NCBI RefSeq assembly: GCF_020866925.1
Contig: NZ_JAJGAK010000001.1
Coordinates: 744,001 to 808,000, forward strand
Length of the DNA stretch: 64,000 nucleotides
Source: Noviluteimonas lactosilytica
GTDB taxonomy: Bacteria; Pseudomonadota; Gammaproteobacteria; Xanthomonadales; Xanthomonadaceae
Reading direction: 5' to 3'
The position numbers and the translations under genes were made by a program. The notes beneath the pieces are model-generated. The model saw only the letters and a program-made list of their open reading frames with translations. It was not told where the DNA came from and made no database searches. Within the stretch, counting starts at the first letter, position 1. Each line of letters opens with the position of its first letter. Below are positions 33,824 through 43,647 of this stretch, piece by piece.

Positions 33824-33947
33824 ACGAGGATCCCTCCTGCGTTGCGCGCATTAGTGCACGCAACTCCTCAGGCGATCAGGGCCAGAAGTCATCAAGCCAG
33901 CGGTCACCGGGCCAGCCGCCACTCCGCGACCCACACCCCGAAAACGA

Positions 33948-33971
33948 AACGGCCCGCGTTTGCGGGCCGTT
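33948..33971 (-). terminator. Intrinsic terminator after the SlyD-like gene
   Basis: On the minus strand the sequence reads a 10-bp AACGGCCCGC/GCGGGCCGTT stem with an AAAC loop followed by TCGTTTTCG. It is 68 bp past the stop at 34039. Two more small palindromes (33978-34000 and 34009-34022) lie between the stop and this hairpin. Confidence 0.75.
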
Positions 33972-34038
33972 CGCGCGACGCGACCGACGAGCGGTCGCGT
34001 GTGACTGATCCGGTGCACCGGACCAAGGTGAACCAGAC

Positions 34039-34533
34039 TCAGTGGTGGTGGCCGCCGTCGCCGTGGACGTGGCCGTGTTCGATCTCTTCCGGGGTCGCTT
34101 CGCGCACTTCGACGATCTCGACGTCGAAGTGCAGGTCCTTGCCGGCCATCGGATGGTTGAGGTCGACGTCGACCACGCTCATGCCGACCTTCTGGATCGT
34201 CACCGCGCGCGGGCCGAAGTTGGTGTTCAGCACGACCTGCATGCCGGGGGCGAGGCGCTGTTCGCCGAAGTGCTTCTTCGGCACGCGCTGGGTCAGGCCT
34301 TCGCGCACTTCGCCGTAGGCCTCGGCGGCGGGAACGTCGGCGCTGAAGCTTTCGCCGGCTTCCTTGCCTTCCATCGCCTTCTCCAGGCCCGGGATGATGT
34401 TGCCGTGGCCGATCAGGATGGCGAGCGGCTCGCGGTCCTTCGAGCTCTCGATGGCTTCTTCGCCGGCTTCGTGCGCGCTGCGCTCGTTGACGGTGTAGTG
34501 GAACTGGACGACGCGGTCCTTTTCGATCTTCAT
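34039..34533 (-). CDS. slyD: FKBP-type peptidyl-prolyl isomerase, SlyD-like
   Basis: A 164-aa protein. An FKBP domain is split by the insert-in-flap domain typical of SlyD (VVQFHYTVNE, then LIGHGNIIPGLEKAMEGKEAGE, then NHPMAGKDLHFDVEIVEVRE). The tail is His-rich (HGHVHGDGGHHH), as in nickel-binding SlyD, but shorter than the E. coli version. SlyD is a cytoplasmic chaperone and nickel carrier for hydrogenase maturation; no hydrogenase is seen here. The ATG at 34533 matches the family start. Confidence 0.9.
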   Translation of the reverse strand: MKIEKDRVVQFHYTVNERSAHEAGEEAIESSKDREPLAILIGHGNIIPGLEKAMEGKEAGESFSADVPAAEAYGEVREGLTQRVPKKHFGEQRLAPGMQVVLNTNFGPRAVTIQKVGMSVVDVDLNHPMAGKDLHFDVEIVEVREATPEEIEHGHVHGDGGHHH

Positions 34534-34617
34534 CGTGGGGTTGACCTGGGTTCGGGCCTGCGCGGCAGGCGTGGGGCGCTTGTCAGCGCCGCGTGAAAGC
34601 GGCCACACTCGCCGGCG

Positions 34618-35202
34618 ATGAATGCCGAACGCAGCACGACCCGCGGGGTCGCGCATTATCCCGGCTCCACCGCACCCGCGCCAGCGCGGGTGCGCGTGCT
34701 CTTTCTTTTTGGCCTGGTCGCGCTGCTCGCCGCATGCGGCGGAAGCGACAACGTGCGCAGTACGAAGCCTTCGGCGGCGCGCGCGTCGATGCCGCGCACA
34801 TGGCCAGTGGTCACGCCCGACGATCCGGCGCGCGCCAACTCGGTGCTGATCCGCGCGATCGGCCTGGTCGGCACCCCCTATCGCTACGGCGGCAACACGC
34901 CCGAGGGCGGGTTCGACTGCAGCGGCCTGGTCAACTATGTCTTCCGCGACATGGCGAACGTCGCCTTGCCGCGCACCTCGCGCGACCTCGCTTCCCAGGG
35001 TCCGCGCATCCAGCCCGAACGCCTCGCGGCCGCGGACCTCGTGTTCTTCGCCAATGGCGGAACGGTCACGCACGTGGGCATCTACGTCGGCGAAGGGCGC
35101 TTCGTGCACGCGCCGAGCACGGGCGGCACCGTGCGACTGGACCACCTCGATGGTCCTTATTGGGTGAGCCACTATGCCGGCGCACGCCGCGTGCTGCGCT
35201 GA
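34618..35202 (+). CDS. NlpC/P60 lipoprotein endopeptidase A
   Basis: A 194-aa protein with an N-terminal hydrophobic segment ending LLAACGG (lipobox), predicting an anchored lipoprotein. The C-terminal NlpC/P60 domain has the nucleophile Cys101 in FDCSGL, the catalytic His152 in VTHVGIY and a third polar residue around His164 in FVHAPS. It is expected to cut murein stem peptides. It lies divergent from slyD and is followed by a second NlpC/P60 gene on the same strand. A Met further in would remove the polar start and still keep the lipobox. Confidence 0.9.
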   Translation: MNAERSTTRGVAHYPGSTAPAPARVRVLFLFGLVALLAACGGSDNVRSTKPSAARASMPRTWPVVTPDDPARANSVLIRAIGLVGTPYRYGGNTPEGGFDCSGLVNYVFRDMANVALPRTSRDLASQGPRIQPERLAAADLVFFANGGTVTHVGIYVGEGRFVHAPSTGGTVRLDHLDGPYWVSHYAGARRVLR

Positions 35203-35357
35203 GGCGCATTCAGCAGGCGAAGCGGCCGTTGCACGCAGATGAATACGACGACCGGTCACGAAACTTGCATGGGTTCACGCGGCCTTTACGAAAATTGAAC
35301 CTTCACCCGGTCTTCAGCCGTTAAGGTCGCCCGGTCTTCGATTTTCGTGATGGACTC

Positions 35358-36026
35358 GTGACGACCCAAGACCTGACAACAGGCCTGACCGCCGCCACCC
35401 GCACCGCCGCCCTGCGCGTTCGCGCGGGCGCGATCCGTTTTCTTTTCGGCGCCGCGCTCTGCGTGTGCGCGACCACCGCCTTTGCGCAGGAAGCGACCGA
35501 CGTCGCCGGTCCGCTCGAAGGCGTGGACCTCGAGTTGCCGGTGACGACTTCGCTGTCGTCGGCCCCGGCCCCGAAGGTCCGCCCGATCTTCGGCGACCTC
35601 GCCGAACTCGATCCGAATGCCACGCTCGACCAGCAGGCCAAGCCGAAGCTGACCGAGCGCATCTCCAACGTCATGGGCAAGGCGCTGACCCTGCTCGGCA
35701 CGCCCTATCGCTGGGGCGGCGAGTCGACCGACGGCTTCGATTGCAGCGGCCTGGTCGGTTACGTCTATCGCACGGTGCTGGGCATGGACCTGCCGCGCGT
35801 CTCCCGCCAGATGGCGACGACGGGCGAAGCGGTCGAGCGTAGCGCGCTGGTTCCGGGCGACCTGGTGTTCTTCGGCCGCAGCGGCCGCGTCAGCCACGTC
35901 GGCATCTACATGGGCGAAGGCCGCTTCCTGCATGCGCCGAGCCGCGGCAAGAACGTGCGCGTCGACAGCCTGGTCACCGGCTATTGGAGCAACCGTTACA
36001 TGCAGGGTCGTCGAGTCGCGATGTAA
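35358..36026 (+). CDS. NlpC/P60 secreted endopeptidase B
   Basis: A 222-aa protein starting at GTG 35358. A signal peptide-like stretch (about 15-45, ending TAFAQ) is followed by a 60-residue linker and an NlpC/P60 domain with Cys129 in FDCSGLVGYVY and His in VSHVGIYMGEGRF. It resembles the preceding gene's domain closely. The likely product is a periplasmic D,L- or L,D-endopeptidase that trims peptidoglycan. Confidence 0.9.
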   Translation: MTTQDLTTGLTAATRTAALRVRAGAIRFLFGAALCVCATTAFAQEATDVAGPLEGVDLELPVTTSLSSAPAPKVRPIFGDLAELDPNATLDQQAKPKLTERISNVMGKALTLLGTPYRWGGESTDGFDCSGLVGYVYRTVLGMDLPRVSRQMATTGEAVERSALVPGDLVFFGRSGRVSHVGIYMGEGRFLHAPSRGKNVRVDSLVTGYWSNRYMQGRRVAM

Positions 36027-36050
36027 TCGCCGCTCGCACGCCGCATGAAG

Positions 36051-36072
36051 AAGGCCGCCGCAAGGCGGCCTT
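36051..36072. terminator. Bidirectional terminator candidate
   Basis: A 9-bp AAGGCCGCC/GGCGGCCTT stem with a GCAA loop sits between convergent genes (stop at 36026 and stop at 36080). The T tract is interrupted, so strength is uncertain. Confidence 0.6.
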
Positions 36073-36079
36073 CGGCGTT

Positions 36080-36550
36080 TCAGGGCTGCGGTGAAGGGGA
36101 TGGCGCACGCACCGCCTGCATCACGCGATCGGCTTCCACCGCGAGCTGCCGGTCTTCGTCGGTCTCGGGAACCCACGGCGGCACGGGCACGGGCTGGCCT
36201 TCCACTTTATCGAGCGCGACGAACACGATGATGCAATGCGTGCTCAGGCGCCCTTCCCCGCCCATCGGGTCGCGCGCGCGCACGTCGACGGCGAACTGCA
36301 TCGAACTCGTGCCGGTGCGCACGAGCTTGGCCGCGACGGTCACCAGGTCGCCGATGCGCACCGGCGCGACGAAGCGGATGCCGCCGACCGCGACGGTCAC
36401 GCAGTACTTGCCGCTCCACCCGACCGCCGCCGCGTAGCCGGCCTGGTCGATCCACTTCATCACCACGCCGCCGTGCACCTTGCCGCCGTAGTTCACGTCG
36501 GAGGGTTCGGCGAGGAACCGCAGGTTGAGCGTGCGCTGGTGTCCGGCCAT
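36080..36550 (-). CDS. Acyl-CoA thioesterase (hotdog fold)
   Basis: A 156-aa hotdog-fold protein. The N-terminal stretch MAGHQRTLNLRFLAEPSDVNYGGKVHGGVVMKWIDQAGYAA is typical of YciA/BACH-type thioesterases, with the catalytic Asp near VVMKWID and conserved NYGGKVHGG. It hydrolyses acyl-CoA esters. No neighbour suggests a specific substrate. Confidence 0.85.
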   Translation of the reverse strand: MAGHQRTLNLRFLAEPSDVNYGGKVHGGVVMKWIDQAGYAAAVGWSGKYCVTVAVGGIRFVAPVRIGDLVTVAAKLVRTGTSSMQFAVDVRARDPMGGEGRLSTHCIIVFVALDKVEGQPVPVPPWVPETDEDRQLAVEADRVMQAVRAPSPSPQP

Positions 36551-36652
36551 CGGCGTGGCTCCGTATCGCGTCGGCCGAGTCTACGCCCGCCCGTCTTGCG
36601 GCCCGCATGAAGCCGGGCGCATGCTTCGCGCGACAAGGATGGGGAGCCGGCG

Positions 36653-37081
36653 ATGGGCAAAGCGATCCTGCGGTTGGTGCTCGGCGTGCTCGCCGGCCTG
36701 GTGGTCATGTACATCGTGATCGCCGGGATCGAATACCTGAGCCACATGCTTTATCCGCCGCCGCCGGGCCTGGACCCGATGAACACCGCCGACATCGGCA
36801 AGGTGCTCGCCGCCGCACCTACGGCCGCGATCGCGATGGTCGTGATCGCCTGGGCGATCGGTGCGCTCGCCGGTGGTTTCGTGGCCGCGAAGGTTTCGCG
36901 CCCGTGGCCGCGCACCGCGGCGATCGTGGTCGGTGCGTTCGTGCTGCTCGGCGTCGTCGGCATGATCATGCTGGCGCCCGGTCATCCGACGTGGATGGCG
37001 ATCCTCGGCCTGTTGTTGCCCATCCCGATGGCGTTGATCGGCGCGCGCGCCGCACGTCCGAAAGTCATTCCTTCCCTCTGA
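36653..37081 (+). CDS. Four-helix membrane protein, unknown
   Basis: A 142-aa protein with four predicted transmembrane helices (about 7-25, 55-80, 86-105, 113-132). A GGGGAG ribosome-binding site lies just before the ATG. It ends in basic residues (GARAARPKVIPSL). I see no clear family. It is followed 10 bp downstream by the metallo-beta-lactamase gene on the same strand, so they may share a promoter. Confidence 0.75.
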   Translation: MGKAILRLVLGVLAGLVVMYIVIAGIEYLSHMLYPPPPGLDPMNTADIGKVLAAAPTAAIAMVVIAWAIGALAGGFVAAKVSRPWPRTAAIVVGAFVLLGVVGMIMLAPGHPTWMAILGLLLPIPMALIGARAARPKVIPSL

Positions 37082-37975
<894 letters not shown>

Positions 37976-37987
37976 CCCGTGTGGGGC

Positions 37988-38013
37988 AACGCGCGTCGCG
38001 ATCGACGCGCGTT
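37988..38013. terminator. 11-bp hairpin between convergent genes
   Basis: A perfect AACGCGCGTCG/CGACGCGCGTT stem with a CGAT loop. It ends inside the GNAT stop codon (TAA on the minus strand) and lies 12 bp past the lactamase stop. There is no T-run, so it may be Rho-helped or only a stabilising structure. Confidence 0.55.
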
Positions 38014-38464
38014 ACTTCGGGTCGAGGTGCGTCGTGCTCTTCACGCCGCCGGCTTCCATCACGTATTCCATGTTGACCGCGACCGGCGCGCTTTCGACGA
38101 AGCCGAACTGCGAGTACAGATACTTGGCGTCGCCGTCGGCGACAAGGGTGACGTACGCCGACGGCGGCACGTTGCGCAGCAACCACGCGTCGAGCGCGGC
38201 CACGACGCGCTTGCCGAGGCCGCGGCCCTGCAGCTCGGGCACGATCGCGATGTCGACCACGGTGAAGAAGCACCCGTTGTCGCCGATCACGCGCCCCATG
38301 CCGACGACTTCCCCGTCGCGTTCCAGGCGCACGCCGTACAACGTGTTGGGTAACGCGCGCGCCGCGGCTTCGCGCGTCTTGGGATGCATGCCGGCGGCCG
38401 CACGCACGCGCAGGTAATCGTCGACGTCGGGGAACCGCTCGATGAGGACGATGTCGTCGCGCAT
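38012..38464 (-). CDS. GNAT-family N-acetyltransferase
   Basis: A 150-aa acetyltransferase. The acetyl-CoA loop is visible in IAIVPELQGRGLGKRVVAALD (Q/R-x-x-G-x-G/A), preceded by VVGMGRVIGDNGCFFTVVD. VTLVADGDAKYLYSQFGF is the usual C-terminal motif. The substrate is not clear. The gene starts 12 bp upstream of the dicarboxylate symporter stop region with the same strand, so they may be co-transcribed. Confidence 0.88.
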   Translation of the reverse strand: MRDDIVLIERFPDVDDYLRVRAAAGMHPKTREAAARALPNTLYGVRLERDGEVVGMGRVIGDNGCFFTVVDIAIVPELQGRGLGKRVVAALDAWLLRNVPPSAYVTLVADGDAKYLYSQFGFVESAPVAVNMEYVMEAGGVKSTTHLDPK

Positions 38465-38475
38465 GCCCGGCCTTC

Positions 38476-39819
38476 TCAGGCCTGTTCCTTGATCGGCTGT
38501 CCGGCGTCGTCGTGCTCGACGCCGACGTTGCTCGACGCGGCTTCGTACACCGTGCGATCGAGCAGTCCGGTCTCCTTCGCGACGAGCACCGGCACCAGCA
38601 TCTGCCCGGTGACGTTGGTCATCGTGCGCATCATGTCGAGCACGCGGTCGATCGCGTACAGGTAACCGATCGCTTCCAGCGGCAGGCCCGCCGCGCTGAG
38701 CACGACCGTCGCCATGATCACCGCCGTGCCCGGCACGCCCGCGGTGCCGAAGCTGCCGAGCACCGAGGCCAGCGCGATCGTCACATACGTGCCCGCGTGC
38801 AACTCGATCCCCGAGTACTGCGCGATGAACACCGCCGCGAGCGCGGGATAGATCGCACCGCACCCGTCCATCTTGATGCTCGCGCCGAGCGGCACCGCGA
38901 ACGCGGCGTAATCCTTGTCGACACCGTGGTTGTGCTGCACCGCGCGCAGCGATACCGGCATCGCCGCGAAGCTGCTGGATGCGACGAAGCCCACCTGCAT
39001 CGCCGGCGCCGCGCCGCGGAAGAACTTCAGCGGATTGAGCCCGTGAATGAGCAGCAGCGCGCCGTAGACCACGACGATCTGGAGGATGCACGCGATGAAC
39101 AGCGCGATCACGAAGTTGCCCAGCGGCAGCAGCTTCTCGAAGCCGTACGCGCCGACCAGCCCCGCGATCAGGCCGAACGTGCCGAGCGGCGTGAACTCGA
39201 GCACGAAGCGCGTGACCTGGATCATCATGTCGTTGGCTTCGCGCGCAAGGCTGCGCAGGCCGACGACCTTGTCGCCCAGTTTCACGAACGCGAAGCCGAT
39301 CAGCCCCGCGAAGAAGATCACCTGCAGGATCGTCGAGTTGCTCGGCACGATCACGTTCATGCCTTCCGGCGTCTTGCCCGCGGCGGTGGCGGACAGCGCG
39401 CGGAACGGATTCTGCGGCACGATGTTGAGCAGCACGTCGAGCGGGCCGGGCACGTCCTTCGGCGTGTAGTCCGACGCGATCGACAACGCGCCGACGCCCA
39501 CGCCCGGCTTGATGATCCAGCCCACCGCCAGGCCCACGGCGACCGCGAGCACCGCGGTGACCGCGAACCACGCGAACGTGCGCCCCGCGAGCGCGGCGAT
39601 CGACTTCTGCCCATGCAGCGCGCCGACCGCGTTGATCACCGCGAACAACACCAGCGGGATCGCGATCATCTTGATCAGGTTGACGTACACGTCGCCCAGC
39701 GGCTGGAACCACGTCTCCGCGGCAGGCCCCATCAGCCAACCCGCGAGCGCGCCCAACAGGAACCCGCCCAGCACGCGCTGCCAGAACGGAATCCGCAACC
39801 AAGCGGTAACCAATGCCAT
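38476..39819 (-). CDS. Dicarboxylate/amino acid:cation symporter (GltP/DctA family)
   Basis: A 447-aa transporter with eight or more helices. The glutamate-transporter signatures are the substrate-binding hairpins (GFVASSSFAAMPVSLRAVQ with an SSSxAxxP motif) and GASIKMDGCGAIYPALAAVF, followed by TAGVPGTAVIMATVVLSAAG and DRVLDMMRTMTNVTGQ. It imports glutamate/aspartate or C4-dicarboxylates with Na+ or H+. The start at ATG 39819 matches the family; a more upstream start adds 25 unrelated residues. Confidence 0.93.
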   Translation of the reverse strand: MALVTAWLRIPFWQRVLGGFLLGALAGWLMGPAAETWFQPLGDVYVNLIKMIAIPLVLFAVINAVGALHGQKSIAALAGRTFAWFAVTAVLAVAVGLAVGWIIKPGVGVGALSIASDYTPKDVPGPLDVLLNIVPQNPFRALSATAAGKTPEGMNVIVPSNSTILQVIFFAGLIGFAFVKLGDKVVGLRSLAREANDMMIQVTRFVLEFTPLGTFGLIAGLVGAYGFEKLLPLGNFVIALFIACILQIVVVYGALLLIHGLNPLKFFRGAAPAMQVGFVASSSFAAMPVSLRAVQHNHGVDKDYAAFAVPLGASIKMDGCGAIYPALAAVFIAQYSGIELHAGTYVTIALASVLGSFGTAGVPGTAVIMATVVLSAAGLPLEAIGYLYAIDRVLDMMRTMTNVTGQMLVPVLVAKETGLLDRTVYEAASSNVGVEHDDAGQPIKEQA

Positions 39820-39939
39820 GGGACCATCCGCCAATAATCGATCGCCGACCTTACCCCGCCCCGCGTCGCGGGCGCGAGTGCATCGGCGGAACACCGGCGT
39901 TCCGTATCATTGCCGACCTCCACGTTTCGAAGAATCCGC

Positions 39940-41586
39940 ATGCGCGCACTCCCCTTCGCCCTCGCAGCTGCGCTCGCCGCATGCGCGAGCGCGCCCGCCC
40001 CGCAGGACGAACCGGCCGCGCAGGCGACGCAGCCCGTGCAGGCAACCCTGGTCCACGCCATCGACGTCCCCGCGATCCGGCGCCCGACGGGTGAATCCGC
40101 GGCCTGGTGGTATCGCGCAGGCGCCGCGCGCGCCGCGGCCAACGGCGCGATGCAGGGCCGCGCGCGCAACGTGATCGTGTTCCTCGGCGACGGCATGAAC
40201 CTGCCGACCGTCGCCGCCGCGCGCGTCCTCGCAGGACAGCGCGCGGGCCAGCCCGGCGAAGAAACGCAGCTGTCGTTCGAAACCTTCCCGAACACCGCGC
40301 TCAGCCGCACCTATAACACCGATTTCCAGACGCCCGATTCGGCCGGCACGATGACCGCGATCGCCACCGGCGCGAAAACGCGCATGGGCGTGATCGGCAT
40401 CGGCCAGGGCACGCCGCGTGGCGATTGCGCGAGCGTCGCAGACAACATGCTCCTCAGTTTCATCGAACTCGCCGAAAGCGCGGGCCTGGGCACGGGCATC
40501 GTCACGACCACGCGCCTGACGCACGCGACGCCTGCGTCGGTCTACGCGCACGGCCCCGAGCGCAACTGGGAAGACGACAGCTACCTGCCCGCGGAGAAAG
40601 CGAAAGCGGGATGTCGCGACCTCGCGGCGCAATGGCTCGCCTTCGATTTCGGCGACGGCGTCGACATCGCGCTCGCCGGCGGACGCGCGAAGTTCACGCC
40701 GAAGTCGCTCGGCGGCATGCGCAAGGACGGCCGCAACCTCGTTGCCGAGTGGCAGGCGAAGTACGGCGACGCGCGATACGTGACGACCGCGGCCGAACTC
40801 GCGCAGGCCAACGATGCGACGCGCGTGATCGGCCTGTTCGCACCGCAGCACCTGCCTTACGTCGCCGACCGCAAGGCCGATGCGACCGAGCCCACGCTCG
40901 CCGAGATGACGCAGGCCGCGATCGCGCACCTGCAGCGCAACGACCGCGGCTTCGTCCTGCTCGTCGAAGGCGGCAACATCGATCGCGCGCACCACGCCGG
41001 GAACGCGCGGCGCGCGCTCGAGGAAACTATCGCGTTCTCCGACGCCGTGCGCGCGGCCGACGAGGCGACGCGCGACGACGACACGCTGATCCTCGTCACC
41101 GCCGACCACGCGCACACGATGTTCTTCGCCGGCTATCCGGAGCGCGGCAATCCGATCCTGGACAAGGTGCGCGGCATCAGCGGCGAAGACCCGACCGACA
41201 GCGAATTCGCGGGCGACAAACACGGCCTGCCCTACACGACGCTGGGGTACGCGAACGGCCCCGGCTTCGTCCCGCCGCAACCCGGAAAGGCGCGCCCCGA
41301 TCTGTCGAAGGTCGACACGCAGGCCGTCGACTACCTGCAGGAAGCGCTGGTGCCGCTCGGCGGCGAGACGCATGGCGGCGACGACGTCGGCGTGTGGGCG
41401 AAGGGCAACGGCGCGGACGCGGTGCGCGGGAGCATCGAGCAGAACGTGCTGTACCACTTCCTCGTGCAGGCGACGCCCGTGTTGCGCGAACGCCTTTGCG
41501 CTGCCGGCACGTGCAACGAAGACGGCGTGCCGGTCGAGTTGCCGAAGCCCGCCGACTTCAAGTCGACGAGCGACGCGAAGCACTGA
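39940..41586 (+). CDS. Alkaline phosphatase lipoprotein
   Basis: A 548-aa enzyme of the alkaline phosphatase superfamily. The N-terminus ends LAAALAACAS (lipobox). Metal and catalytic residues appear in VIVFLGDGMNLPTV, DSAGTMTAIATGAKT (nucleophile Ser134), GNIDRAHHAGNARRALEETI and LVTADHAHTM. The C-terminal ETHGGDDVGVWAKG is typical. It releases phosphate from organic phosphate esters outside the cytoplasm. No Pho box could be identified by eye upstream. Confidence 0.93.
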   Translation: MRALPFALAAALAACASAPAPQDEPAAQATQPVQATLVHAIDVPAIRRPTGESAAWWYRAGAARAAANGAMQGRARNVIVFLGDGMNLPTVAAARVLAGQRAGQPGEETQLSFETFPNTALSRTYNTDFQTPDSAGTMTAIATGAKTRMGVIGIGQGTPRGDCASVADNMLLSFIELAESAGLGTGIVTTTRLTHATPASVYAHGPERNWEDDSYLPAEKAKAGCRDLAAQWLAFDFGDGVDIALAGGRAKFTPKSLGGMRKDGRNLVAEWQAKYGDARYVTTAAELAQANDATRVIGLFAPQHLPYVADRKADATEPTLAEMTQAAIAHLQRNDRGFVLLVEGGNIDRAHHAGNARRALEETIAFSDAVRAADEATRDDDTLILVTADHAHTMFFAGYPERGNPILDKVRGISGEDPTDSEFAGDKHGLPYTTLGYANGPGFVPPQPGKARPDLSKVDTQAVDYLQEALVPLGGETHGGDDVGVWAKGNGADAVRGSIEQNVLYHFLVQATPVLRERLCAAGTCNEDGVPVELPKPADFKSTSDAKH

Positions 41587-41603
41587 GCGACGACGCGTCG
41601 CTC
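41585..41603. terminator. 8-bp hairpin between convergent genes
   Basis: GAGCGACG/CGTCGCTC stem with ACG loop begins at the alkaline phosphatase stop codon. No T-run follows, so termination is not certain. Confidence 0.4.
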
Positions 41604-41616
41604 GACGCTTCGACGC

Positions 41617-42207
41617 TTACGCGATCTCCAGCGCCGTCGCCCGCTCCTTCAACGCGGGCGACAACCACAGGTGCGAACCGGCCTGCGCGAAGCCCAGGGC
41701 CTCGAAGCGTTTGCGATAGAACGACGCGGGCCGCTGCTGGAAGTCGTGCTCGTCGCCGACCGCACGATCTTCGCGCGCGAAGGTCTCGAGGAACGCCATG
41801 CCGCCGCACAACTCGGCCAGGCCCGGCAGGCCGCGATCGAGCTCGCGTGCGGAGAGGTAATGCAGCACGTCGCTGCAGATCAGCAGGTCCACCGGCGCCG
41901 TCGGTCGCAGGTGTTCGAAATCGCCGAAGCGCGCGAAGTGGAGATTGCGGCTGCGCCCGTAGCGCGCGACCGCATATTCGCTCGAATCGAACGCGAGGTA
42001 CTGCACGCCCGGCCGCAACTTGAGCAACGGCGCGCGCCAAGCGGCTTCGCCGGCGCCGATGTCGAGCACGGTCTTGATCGGGCGCTCGAGGTGGTATTCC
42101 GCCGCCGCGACCGCGAGGGCCACCTTGCGCGCCAGGCGTGCGCGGTCGCCGATGCCGCCGCGGCGGTACCAGCGGTCGAAGTATTCCTGGTCGTATCGTT
42201 TCTCCAT
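41617..42207 (-). CDS. Class I SAM-dependent methyltransferase
   Basis: A 196-aa protein. Motif I is TVLDIGAGEAAWRAPLL, with further motifs YLAFDSSEYAVARYG and LLICSDVLHYLS. The N-terminus begins MEKRYDQEYFDRWYRR, as in a group of uncharacterised methyltransferases. It converges with the alkaline phosphatase gene and is divergent from a HemJ-like gene. Substrate unknown. Confidence 0.85.
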   Translation of the reverse strand: MEKRYDQEYFDRWYRRGGIGDRARLARKVALAVAAAEYHLERPIKTVLDIGAGEAAWRAPLLKLRPGVQYLAFDSSEYAVARYGRSRNLHFARFGDFEHLRPTAPVDLLICSDVLHYLSARELDRGLPGLAELCGGMAFLETFAREDRAVGDEHDFQQRPASFYRKRFEALGFAQAGSHLWLSPALKERATALEIA

Positions 42208-42251
42208 CGTGCGATGCTACCAAGCATCGCCCCGCTCACATCGAGTTCCCG

Positions 42252-42671
42252 ATGGCCTACTTCTGGACCAAGACCGCCCACCTCGTCTTCGTGATGGCCT
42301 GGATGGGCGGCGTGTTCTACCTGCCGCGCATCCTCGTCAACCTCGCCGAAGCGGGCGACGAACCCGCGGTGCGCGCGCGCCTCGTGCTGATGGGCCGGCG
42401 CCTGTACAAGTTCGGGCACATGATGTTCGGCTTCGCCTTCGTGTTCGGTCTCGTGCTGTGGTTGCACTTCCACATGTCGGGCGGATGGCTGCACGCGAAG
42501 CTGGCGCTCGTCGCGTTGATGCTCGTGCACTACACCGTTTCGGGTCGCTGGCTGAAGGGCGTGGAGAAGGGCAAGCCGTTGCCCTCCTCCAAGGCACTGC
42601 GCTGGTTCAACGAGATCCCGGTGTTCCTGCTGATCGGGATCGTGTTCCTGGTGCTCGCGAAACCGTTCTGA
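42252..42671 (+). CDS. HemJ/CopD-family membrane protein (putative protoporphyrinogen oxidase)
   Basis: A 139-aa protein with four helices. The opening MAYFWTKTAHLVFVMAWMGGVFYLPRI contains the conserved His in helix 1, and the second conserved pair is in HMSGGWLHAKLALV. HemJ oxidises protoporphyrinogen IX in heme synthesis. Other CopD-type small membrane proteins share the helices. Family and length (about 140 aa) support HemJ; enzyme function is inference. Confidence 0.8.
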   Translation: MAYFWTKTAHLVFVMAWMGGVFYLPRILVNLAEAGDEPAVRARLVLMGRRLYKFGHMMFGFAFVFGLVLWLHFHMSGGWLHAKLALVALMLVHYTVSGRWLKGVEKGKPLPSSKALRWFNEIPVFLLIGIVFLVLAKPF

Positions 42672-42690
42672 GGTTCCGCGAGCATCGGCG

Positions 42691-43647
42691 TCAAGCGTAT
42701 TGCGAAGACTTGACCAGCAGGTGCTTCGCGAACTGGCCATGGAGGTGGCCGATGCCGCGCATCAGGTGCATCGTGCCGAACAGCAGCGCGATGCCGAAGG
42801 CGAACACGATCGGGTATTCCCACCAGCCGCCCAGGCCTTGCGACACCTCGAAGTTGTTCAACGTGAACGGGCCGATCCAGTAACCGTCGACGTACCAGTT
42901 GTCGAACGCGCCGAATCCGAGCAGCACGGGCGCTGCGATGCACGCGAGCGCCGTCGTCATCAGCGATACGGCGAGCGTGAAGTACAGGATGCCGAGCGGC
43001 AGCATCGCGAGCATGTACAGCACCGTCGACCACGTGCGCGGATCGATGAACATGTCCTTGATCCGTTCCATCCAGCCCTTGCCGCGCGCCGAATAAAGCG
43101 GACGGCGCGGCATGCGCTGGCCGAGCATCGCTTCGACGATCCGTCCTTCGACGAGCGACAACACGCGCACCGAGCCGAGGAACAGGATCACGAAGGGAAT
43201 GCCGATCACCAGCACCGCGAAGCCCGCCGACAGCGACAGGCCGACGACGACCCACGTGAAGTAGAAGATGCCCGTCGCGAGCGCGAGGATCGAATAGAAC
43301 AACGCGCCGTAGGTGCGCGGATCGGCGGCGACGCCGAAGAACTTGCCGAGCGCGCTCTCGCGCTGCACGGGCTTCGGCGCGCGCAACGCGGTCTGCACGC
43401 GCACTTCGGTGTCGCGATAGATCTCCGCGACTTCGTGCGGCGCGCCGTAGCTGCCGGCGACCGATGCGATGACTTCGGCCTCGGGCGTGTCGGGACGCTC
43501 GGAGAGTTCCGAACGCAGGTATTCCTCGGCGTCGTACAGCGCGTCCTGCACGAGCGCGGGATCCGCCCCCGCGAGCGCGGCGCGCAACTGGTCGAGATAT
43601 TCGGGGATCGAGCGCGGCAGCACGGTGCTGTTGGAAGGCGCGTTCAT
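42691..43647 (-). CDS. HAAS-domain plus sensor-like membrane protein
   Basis: A 318-aa protein. Residues 10-80 are a HAAS domain (SIPEYLDQLRAALAGADPALVQDALYDAEEYLRSE). Helices then span about 115-150, 205-235 and a C-terminal pair near 285-305. A FGTMHLMRGIGHLHGQFAKHLL end is typical. Its ATG overlaps the PadR stop (ATGA). HAAS domains are commonly paired with PadR regulators and may work as the partner anti-regulator or a stress-response component, so this pair is likely one unit. Confidence 0.85.
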   Translation of the reverse strand: MNAPSNSTVLPRSIPEYLDQLRAALAGADPALVQDALYDAEEYLRSELSERPDTPEAEVIASVAGSYGAPHEVAEIYRDTEVRVQTALRAPKPVQRESALGKFFGVAADPRTYGALFYSILALATGIFYFTWVVVGLSLSAGFAVLVIGIPFVILFLGSVRVLSLVEGRIVEAMLGQRMPRRPLYSARGKGWMERIKDMFIDPRTWSTVLYMLAMLPLGILYFTLAVSLMTTALACIAAPVLLGFGAFDNWYVDGYWIGPFTLNNFEVSQGLGGWWEYPIVFAFGIALLFGTMHLMRGIGHLHGQFAKHLLVKSSQYA

